DNA of 64,000 nt, taken from positions 3,658,001-3,722,000 of the forward strand of contig NZ_CP051774.1 in the NCBI RefSeq assembly GCF_012913485.1, written 5' to 3'. The translations under genes were made by a program, and so were the position numbers. The notes beneath the pieces were generated by a model. It had not been told where the DNA came from. It was given only the letters and a program-made list of their open reading frames with translations, and did no database searches. Below, in pieces: positions 9,497 through 18,400 of this stretch. Origin of the DNA: Luteolibacter luteus (GTDB taxonomy: Bacteria; Verrucomicrobiota; Verrucomicrobiia; Verrucomicrobiales; Akkermansiaceae). Positions within the stretch are counted from its first letter, which is position 1. Every line of letters starts with the position of its first letter.

Positions 9497-11047
9497 ATGC
9501 AGGCTGAGAGCGTCATCGACGAAGTAACGAAACCGCGAGTCGCCCGGAGGGATCCTTTCGAGGCGCCCGATGTCTCCGCGAATCTCCGCAAGAGTTCCGT
9601 GCGGGGTGCCTCCCTAATGTCTTTTGCCCGGGTGGCGGGAATGGGCCTCCGGTTCCTCTCGACAGGCATTCTCGCGCGCATGATCACCCGGGAAGATTTC
9701 GGGATCTTCGGAATGACCACCGCGATCTCCGGCTTCCTCGCGATCTTCATGGACGTCGGTCTTTCCCAAGCAACGATTCAGAGGGCCGAGATCAACCATC
9801 GCCAGATCTCCACGCTCTTCTGGATCAATGTTGCGCTCGGGGCATTCATCGCCGGCATTTTTGCCCTCGGTGCTCCGGCGATCGCCGTCTTTTTCGGGCA
9901 GCCGGCGTTGGCGACCATCATTCCGGTGCTCGCACTCAGCTTTCTCTTTGGTGGCCTCGGCCTTCAACATGTTGCTCTCCTCACCCGGAACATGCGCTTT
10001 CCCCTGCTCGCAGGGGTCGAGATTTTTTCGATGTTCTCAGGCGTTATTGTCGCGGTGGTAATGGCCCGCTTGGGTATGGGTTATTGGTCGTTGGTGGGAA
10101 TGGCCCTCGCTCCCGCGATCGCGAAGACGCTTGCCGCGTGGGTGGCGCTGCGCTGGACGCCCGGCCTCCCCTCTCGTGGCACAGGCGTAAAAGGGATGTT
10201 GAAGTTCGGAGGGGATGTTCTTGGCTTCAACATCGTGAACTACTTCTCGCGGCAAGCGGACACCATCCTTGTTGCGAAGTACTGCGGTGCTGCACCCATG
10301 GCCGCTTACGAGAAGGCCTATAGCCTGCTCCTGATGCCCGTCGGCCAGATCAATGGGCCGCTTGGTGCGGTCACCATCCCGGCGCTTTCGCGTTTGCAGG
10401 AGGACCTGGGCCGCTATCGCCGCTACTACCTGAATGCGATCCTGCTCGTCTGTGCCTTGAGCATGCCGGTCATCGCGGGAATCACGTTATTCGCGGATCA
10501 GATTGTGCTCGTTTGGCTCGGCCCGGATTGGGCCACGTCCGCCGACCTCTTCCGACTGCTGGCCTTGGCCGCGCTGCTTGGTGGAATTTCGAATCCTTCC
10601 GGTTGGCTCCTCATCTCGCTCGGCCTCACGAAGCGCTACCGCATGCTAGGTATCGTCAATTCCGCGATTATCGTCGCCGCGTTCGTGATCGGCCTGATCT
10701 ACGGGCCGAAGGAAGCAGGCCAATGGGGTTCCATGCGTGGCGTCGCCATCGGCTATTCGGTTGCGATGCTGCTGAACTTTGTTCCCTACTGGGCTTGGGC
10801 GCTGAAGGGGACGCCGGTCAGCCTTTCCTCGGTGCTCAAGACCATGCTGACCCCGACGCTCGCCTGTCTCCCGGCTGTCGCTGCAGCATGGTGGGTCAAG
10901 AGCATGGCCCAAGGCCGCATCGACGACTGGCCATGGATCCTTGCTGCGATGATCACCTTCGGCGTCATCTATGCGGTCGTCCTTCTTTTCGGATTCAAGA
11001 AGCTGGATTTCTTCCGACGGATCGCCGGGGAATTCCGCTCCCGTTGA
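9497..11047 (+). CDS. Polysaccharide flippase, WzxC/TuaB-like (MOP superfamily)
   Basis: A 516-residue membrane protein with about 12-14 hydrophobic segments. The sequence from residue 35 (SVRGASLMSFARV, then ILARMITREDFGIFGM) is the typical N-terminus of WzxC/TuaB-type lipopolysaccharide biosynthesis proteins. ATIQRAEINHRQISTLFW and the later SRQADTILVAKYCG are conserved features of the same family. It should flip the undecaprenyl-linked repeat unit to the periplasm for the polymerase encoded 3 kb upstream. A cytoplasmic leader of about 35 residues precedes the first helix. The stop is immediately followed by the next gene's leader. Its presence together with a Wzy-like protein argues for a Wzx/Wzy rather than an ABC-transporter export route. 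Confidence 0.9.
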   Translation: MQAESVIDEVTKPRVARRDPFEAPDVSANLRKSSVRGASLMSFARVAGMGLRFLSTGILARMITREDFGIFGMTTAISGFLAIFMDVGLSQATIQRAEINHRQISTLFWINVALGAFIAGIFALGAPAIAVFFGQPALATIIPVLALSFLFGGLGLQHVALLTRNMRFPLLAGVEIFSMFSGVIVAVVMARLGMGYWSLVGMALAPAIAKTLAAWVALRWTPGLPSRGTGVKGMLKFGGDVLGFNIVNYFSRQADTILVAKYCGAAPMAAYEKAYSLLLMPVGQINGPLGAVTIPALSRLQEDLGRYRRYYLNAILLVCALSMPVIAGITLFADQIVLVWLGPDWATSADLFRLLALAALLGGISNPSGWLLISLGLTKRYRMLGIVNSAIIVAAFVIGLIYGPKEAGQWGSMRGVAIGYSVAMLLNFVPYWAWALKGTPVSLSSVLKTMLTPTLACLPAVAAAWWVKSMAQGRIDDWPWILAAMITFGVIYAVVLLFGFKKLDFFRRIAGEFRSR

Positions 11048-11071
11048 GTGGCTGTCTTTCCCCCTCCCGTC

Positions 11072-11971
11072 ATGATCATTATCATTCCCACCTGCCAGCG
11101 GGGTGAGTTGTTGGAACGCACCCTCCAATGTCTGGTCGACGCCGACCGACCGGATACCCTGAAGCGAGTCTTTGTCGTGGAAAACGGCAAGAAGGAGCAG
11201 GCGGAAACCAAGATCGAAAGGTTCCGCTCCGTGCTCCCGCTCGAATACCGCTACACTCCGGAGGGTAGCAAGAGCGCCGCGCTGAACTTGGTTCTGGAGG
11301 AATGCTCCGGGGAGTTCGTCGTCTTCTTCGACGATGACGTCCGCATCGATCCCGCCTGTGTCCGCGCTTATGCGGATGCGGCGAAGGATAAGACCGGCGG
11401 TGAATTTTACGCTGGCAAGTGCAACGTGGATTACGATGTGGCGCCTCCGGAGTGGCTTAAGGACTACCTTCCCTATTCCGCGAAGGGATGGAGCTATGGT
11501 GACGAGATCCGCGAGCTCAAGGAGCCGCTTGCCCTTGGCTTTAACTGGGCCGCCTTCGCCGATGATTTGAAGAGGGCCGGGAACTTTAATGCGAATATCG
11601 GCCCTGGCAGGCTTATCTCGGTGGGAGAGGAAACAGACCTTCAAAAGATCATGTTCTCCCAAGGTGTGAAAGGCATCTACCTGCCTGCGGGGCTTGTCTG
11701 GCATCACGTTCCCGAGGAACGCTGCTCGCTGGCGTGGACGCTTGAGCGTAACCGGCGCATGGGGCTGCTTGTTGGACGGAAGCTCGCCCATGGCCCGGTT
11801 CCCGAGCGGCTCGGCAAGGCGGTCGTCGCCTTGGGCAAGATCGCCAGCCTCCGCGTATTGAATCTACTCGGCAGGCTCTTTCTCAGCGACTCCAGACGCT
11901 TCCACTACCAGCAGCGGCACCACTGGAATCTCGGCGTCTGGCAAGGACAGCAGACAGTGCAGGGCAAATGA
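11072..11971 (+). CDS. Glycosyltransferase family 2
   Basis: A 299-residue GT-A transferase. MIIIIPTCQRGELLERTL opens the fold and FFDDDVRIDP (Asp87-Asp89) is the metal-binding motif. GEETDLQKIMFSQG around residue 190 is the acid-rich motif that usually contains the catalytic base, and VWHHVPEERC follows. I chose ATG 11072; a GTG at 11048, directly after the flippase stop, would add eight residues (MAVFPPPV) not typical of the family, and the intervening tract TTTCCCCCTCCC matches the leaders of other starts here. It is the last sugar-transfer gene before the giant secreted protein. Confidence 0.88.
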   Translation: MIIIIPTCQRGELLERTLQCLVDADRPDTLKRVFVVENGKKEQAETKIERFRSVLPLEYRYTPEGSKSAALNLVLEECSGEFVVFFDDDVRIDPACVRAYADAAKDKTGGEFYAGKCNVDYDVAPPEWLKDYLPYSAKGWSYGDEIRELKEPLALGFNWAAFADDLKRAGNFNANIGPGRLISVGEETDLQKIMFSQGVKGIYLPAGLVWHHVPEERCSLAWTLERNRRMGLLVGRKLAHGPVPERLGKAVVALGKIASLRVLNLLGRLFLSDSRRFHYQQRHHWNLGVWQGQQTVQGK

Positions 11972-12452
11972 GCTCCCACATTACGGATCGTGGCATGGCT
12001 TCATGATCCTTGATTTGCTTTCGATCTGATCGACTGTCCCAGATGTCTCCTTGGATAAGTTAATCAATGCAAAATATAAGCAAGCTGCAGATGATTAAAA
12101 TCTTGTAGTGCGCTATTGGATCTGTTGATAGTTTGAGTTGGTTTTCCTCCTCCCTATCCCCCCTTTCAACCTGAGATCGGCTTGCTCGCGTCGCGGGCCG
12201 CCAATTCAGGGAGAACCTTCCCACCCCTCACCCATGCGAAGAGCCTTCGAGAGATTGGCTTTGGAATGGAAAACGCTTTGGAGCGCTATCCTTCGTTTGG
12301 TTCACATGGCTCCGTTTCAGGCTCGGCCGGAGCCTGCCTTGATACCCCGGCATCCCCGCGCGCGTCGATGGCCCAATGGGTCTTGATGCTGCAGACCTTC
12401 CCCTCTCCCTCCTCCCCGCTGTCTCCTTATCCTCCCCCACTCAACCCCCCAG
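11972..12452. other. Intergenic leader region before the giant secreted protein
   Basis: 481 bases without a convincing gene. The first part (about 12040-12140) is AT-rich and may hold the promoter of the 8-kb gene at 12453; no confident -35/-10 pair was found. Around 12324-12342 there is a small hairpin (CAGGCTC-N5-GAGCCTG). The last 60 bases are strongly pyrimidine-rich (blocks such as CCTCCCCCACTC and AACCCCCCAG) and run directly into the ATG. An open frame from about 12182 is only the alternate-frame reading of this leader. Confidence 0.45.
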
Positions 12453-15400
12453 ATGAAATCAGTGTCCCCCGTCCCCGGTTTGGAAACTCGTGTCCCTCGA
12501 ACGGGATTCCGGTCGGGATCCCTCGCAGCCTCGTCATGCATGTCGCTGATGGCGGCAGCCGCATTGCTTGCTCCGGCACGTGCCCAGGTGGGCTTCTCCG
12601 CGAGCACGCTGGGCGGCTTGGTATCCGGTAGCAACAACAAGGCGAGCAAGGTCACCTCGCTCCAGTTTGGTCCGGATAACCGGCTCTACTTCACCCAGGT
12701 CAACGGCACCATCATCGCGTGCGATGTCACCCGAAGCGCCGCAAACAACTATGTCGCCTCGAATGCAGAGACGATCAGCCTGGTGAAGAATATCCCCAAT
12801 TATGATGATGACGGAGTCCGCAATTTCACACTGAACACCCGTCAAGCGACGGGCATCCTCGTGGTCGGCACGGCGGCCAGTCCGATCATCTATGTTAGCT
12901 CGAGCGATCCGCGCGAAGGCGCCGGATCCGGTGCGACCGATCTAAACCTGGATACGAACTCCGGCATTATTTCCCGCCTCAAGAAGAACAGCAGCGGTGT
13001 CTGGGAGAAAGTGGACATCGTTCGCGGCTTGCCACGTTCGGAAGAAAACCACGCGAGCAATGGACTCAACATCAGCCCGGACGGCAACACGCTGTTTCTT
13101 GCCCAAGGCGGCAATACGAACGCCGGCGGCCCTTCGAACAATTTCGCCTTCTCGTGCGAAACGGCTCTCTCTGCCGCCGTGCTGTCGGTCAACCTCGCGG
13201 CGATCAATGCGATGCCCGTCCAGACGGATACGTACGGCCAGCAATACGTCTACAACCTTCCCACGGTGAACGATCCAAACCCGGCCCGCGCCCATAATGG
13301 CGATGGCTCGGATGTGAACGATCCCTTCGGTGGCAATGACGGCCTGAACCAAGCACGTCTGGTGCAGGGAGGCCCGGTGCAAGTCTTCGCCTCCGGCTTC
13401 CGGAATCCCTACGACGTGCTGATCGCGAAGACCGGTGCACGCGCAGGCAAGATGTACACCGTCGACAACGCCGCCAACTCCGGGTGGGGCGGTTATCCGA
13501 AGAATGAAGGTTCGGTTGCAGTGGGTCAGCCGAGTCCGGTGACCAACCAGTATGTTTCCGGCGAACCCGGAGCCGTGAACAATCTTGATAGTCTTCAGCT
13601 CATCAGCCAAGGCTACTACGGAGGTCATCCGAATCCGATCCGTGCGAATCCTAGCGGTGCCGGCTGGCTTCGCTATGATGGCGGAAGCGGCGGAGCGGGC
13701 ATGGTTTACTCCGTCACGCCCACGAGTGACTGGCCGCCGGTTCCTGCTGCCATGGCGGATCCGCGTCAGGGAGACTTCAAGTTGCCAGGCGCCGCGAACA
13801 ACGCGCTCTTCACGAATAGCGCCTCTACCACGGGCCTCGCGGAATACACCGCGAACAATTTCAGCGGTGCCATGCTGGGGAACATCATCGCGACCCAGTA
13901 CAGCAGCAATACGGTCCAACGCCTGATCCTGAACGCCGATGGCACGCAAGTCACCGGTAGCAGCGTGCTCCTGCAGGGTAGCTCCTATGGCACTCCGCTG
14001 GATGTCGCCTGTCCGGGGGCGGGTGCCGCGCCTGCTTTGGCCGGGACGATTTTCGTCGGTCATCATTCCAGCAAGATCACGGTGCTGGAGCCGAGTGATT
14101 TCGAGAACGGCAGCGGGAGCACTTGCACGGGTGCGGTAAGCTACGCCCTTGATGAGGATAACGACGGATATTCAAATGCCGATGAGGCCGCGAACAATTC
14201 CGATCCTTGCTCGTCAGCGGTCACGCCTTTGGATCGCGATGGCGACTTCCTTTCCGATCTTCTCGATACGGATGACGACAACGACGGAGTCTCCGATTCC
14301 TACGACCCGTTTCCCATCGATAGCCTCAGCGGCGCAAGCGTCGGCGTGCCGATGCGCTACGATCTCTTCAACGAGCTCGGCATCGGTTTCTTCGGCATCG
14401 GCTTCACCGGCGTGATGATCGATCCGGGCGAAGATTACCGCCTCTCGATCGATGAAAGCGAGATCATCGCCGGAGGTACCGCCGGGCTCTTCACGGATCC
14501 CACGGTCGGCCCGGGAAATCCGCATGGCGCGAACAACAGTCAGATGAACGCCTTCCAGTTTGGCGTGAATGTGGATGAAGCCACCGGCATCTTTCGGGTT
14601 CGTGCCGGGCTCGGAGGCTTGCTTTTCAACGGAGCACCTGTCGCCGCGCAATCCCAAGGCATCTTCATCGGCAATGGCGATCAGGACAACTACCTGAAGA
14701 TTGCCGTAAACGCGGCGTCGGGAGCTGGAGCGATTGAAATCGTCCATGAGGAAAACGGAACCATGCTCGCCCATGAGTTCTACAGCCGGCCCAATCTTTT
14801 CAGCAGCACGATTGCCCTTAGCTTTCTGGTCGACCCCATCGCTGGTACGGCACAGCCCGGCTACTCGATCGGTGAAGGAGCGATCGTGAACGTGGGGCCT
14901 CCGATCGTGCTGGGAGGGAAGGTCCTTGCTTCAGTCCGCGGCAAGGGCATGGCCGTCGGCCTCCTGGCGACCACAGGTGATGCTTCCACGCCGACCTTCA
15001 ATGCGACCTGGGACTATTTCGAGGTCACTCCGATCGCCGGAACAGCCGCGGCCAGGCTCACCATCAATAGTGGTAGCGGCAGTATCCTCACCTCCAGCAC
15101 CAACAGCGGCGGATCCTTCCAGGTCCAGAACCTTTCTACCGGTGGCCAGAAGATCACTTCCATCAAGGTTGATGTGAGCACAGCGGCCTTGCCCGATGTC
15201 GTCTTCGACCCGGCGGGCACGGCCGGTGATACCGATGGCAAGGGCTTCACGCTCGACTCCTTCACCGGCACCGGCACTCCCGTCGGCACCTTCGCCCAGC
15301 CCCACGACGGTTCGAGCAGTCAGGACGGCTACGAGGTGCTGAATATCACCTTTCCCTCGGCGAACTTCGCGCCGGGAAATGAGATGACCTTTTCCTCTGA

Positions 15401-18400
15401 CATCGACCCCACGAGCGTGAAGGGCTCAGCCGGCCCGGGCCCCGGCGATGCTTCAAGCGTCACCGGCCTCGAGTTGAGCGGCACGACCGTCACCGTGACC
15501 TTTAGCGATGGCACGGTTCGCAAGGTTCGCACCTCGGGTCTTCAGGTCAGTGGCTACACCCATAGCAACAAGACCTCCGTCGCTTTGTTGACTTCGGACG
15601 TTCTTCCCACGCCGAAATTGACCGTGGTCGGCAAAACCTCGCCCTTTGTCGCCAATACCCAGCCCACGGTGCGCGTGGCGGGACCGGTTGGCTCCACGGT
15701 GAAGGTGTGGGTTCTTTCCGCAGAACTCTTCCTGGAGGCAGGAGGTTACGATGTGGATCCTTTCGAGGCGAACAATGTTACTTCCTTCGCCACGATCAAT
15801 GGCACTGTCGGCGTCAATGGCTACGTCGATCTGCCGGTGGTGTTGAAGGACGCTGGTGCGACAGGTGGTATCAACTTCGTGGCCGCCCAGTTGCTGGATG
15901 CCAGCGGCAGGCGCAGCTCGTGCTCGGACATCCTGGTCATCGACTATGACCCCACCGGTAGCACGAATGCGCTGATCCGCGTCAACGCCGGTGGTCCGTC
16001 CTATGTAGATTCGAATAGCCAGACCTGGGCTGCGGACAATGGCTTCACATCCGGTAGCACCAGCACCTTTGCAAATCCGATCGCCGGGACTGTTAACGAC
16101 GCAATCTATCAGACCTTCCGCTACGACGACACGCCGTCCTCACCGCTGGATTACTCGTTCCCCGTGACCAACGGCCAATACGAGGTGCGGCTTCATTTTG
16201 CCGAGACGTGGTCGGGCGTCACTGCCGTCGGCCAGCGCATATTCGATGTGTTTATCGAGAACCAACTCGCCATCGATAATTTGGACGTCTTTGCCGTGGC
16301 TGGCGCAAATACCGCCTACTCGGTGACCCTGCCTGCTACCGTGACCGATGGCCAGCTTACCATTGGTCTGCGCCATGTCGTGCAGAACCCCTTCATCTGC
16401 GGCATCGAGGTCTTCTCGCTCGGCACGGGAGGGCTCGACACTGAGCCACCCGCAGCTCCCGCCACCCTCAATGCGACCAGCGTTGGAGCCGGGTCCATCA
16501 CCTTGGGTTGGCCGGCCGCTGCGGACAACGTCGGGGTGACGGGTTACAAGATCTTCCGTGAAGGCGTGGAAATTGGCGCCAGCACCAGCCTTTCCTTCAC
16601 CAGCACCGGCCTGACCCCCTCCACGCAATATCATTTCTCCGTGAAGGCGGTGGACGCCTCGAACAATATCTCCGCACCCGTGCTGCTGACGGTCAGCACG
16701 ACAGCAGACACCCAGAATCCCACCGTTCCCGGCAATCTCAAGGGCGTGGCGGGAAATCAGGTGGCGATCCTTTCATGGACCGCTTCCACGGATGATGCGG
16801 GTGTCACCGGCTACCGCATCTATCGCGACACCGTGCTGGTCACCACCGTAACGGGCCTTGGCTATACCGACGGCGGTCTTGTTAACGGCACGCTCTACAA
16901 TTATCAGGTGCGCGCCATCGATGCCTCCGGCAAGAACTCCGCCGCTGCTTCCGTCTCGGTTCGTCCGCGTGCCCTTGGCTCTGCAGCGCTTCGCATTGAT
17001 GTCGGATCCGCGGTTCCCTTCGTGGATTCGCTCTCGCAAACCTGGCAGGCTGACACCGGCTTTAATACCGGCATTACGGAGGCGTCCACCGGCGCGATTG
17101 CGGGAACTGTCGAGGATGGGATCTATCAGACCCGGCGCTTCGACCGCTCTTATGGTGCAGAGCTAAAGTATTCCCTTCCTTTGCCGGACGGTGAATACGA
17201 ACTGCGCCTGCATTTCGCTGAGGTCTGGTCCGGTGCCAATGGCGTTCCAGGAGCCCGCGTCTTTGATGTAAAAGTGGAAGATCAACTGGTCCTCGACAAC
17301 TTTGACATCTTCGCCACCGCGGGATTTGCCACCGCTCTGGTGGTGCCCATCCCGGTGACCGTCACCGGAGGAAACCTCACGATCGAATTCTTCCACGGGG
17401 TGAATAATCCGACCCTTGCGGGCATAGAGGTTTACGCCTTGGAAGGCCCGCCACCGGATACCATCTTGCCAAGCACGCCGGGTAGTTTCGCGGTGACCGG
17501 TAAGACGCAGAACTCCATCTCTCTGGGCTGGAACGCCGCGACGGATAATGTCGGCGTCACCGGCTACCGGATCAAACGTGGTGCGACAGTGCTGGCCACC
17601 GTTCCCGGACTCAACTACACCGACACCGGCCTTTCCGCGAGTACGCTCTACCAATATTCCGTCGTTGCGCTCGATGCAGCGGGCAATGCTTCCGTGGCCG
17701 CGACTACAAGCGGCACCACTGCTGCAGATACCACTCCGCCCTCCATGCCCGGCATGCTCACGGGAAATCCCGGCAATGGCATCGCCAACCTGACTTGGAC
17801 GGCTTCCACCGACAACGGCTTGGTCACGGGCTATCGGGTCTACCGAAATGGCGGCCTTCTCGGAACGGTGACCACTACCGCATTCTCCGATAGCGGCCTC
17901 ACCAATGGCACCGCCTATACCTATGAGGTGCGCGCCGTCGATAGCGCGAACAACGTTTCGACCCCCGCCTCGGTAGTTGTGACCCCGCGTGCCCTGGGAG
18001 ACGCAATCGTGCGTGTGAACGCGGGAAGTGCGACCTCCTTCCTCGATCCGGCCGGCCACACTTGGGTTGCGGACACCGGCTACAACACCGGATATATGGA
18101 GGCCACGACCAATGCGATCACGGGCACCGACATGCCCGCGCTCTACCAAAGCCGCCGCATCGACCGCATCAGCGGTGCCGAGTTGAAATATCAGCTCACC
18201 GTTCCGAATGGAGATTATGAGGTCCGCCTCCACTTCGCCGAGGTCTGGCCTGGAGCCTATGCCACGGGCATCCGGGTCTTCGATGTCCTCATGGAGGGAG
18301 CACTGGCCATCAACGATCTGGATGTCTTTGCCCGGGTTGGAGCCAATAGGGCTTTGGTCATTGCGACTCCAGTGACCGTTGCCGATGGCAAGTTGACCAT

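Noticed and set aside
11972-12452. Cyclic-di-GMP or other riboswitch before the giant gene
   Set aside because: Only short hairpins were found; no conserved riboswitch core could be recognised.
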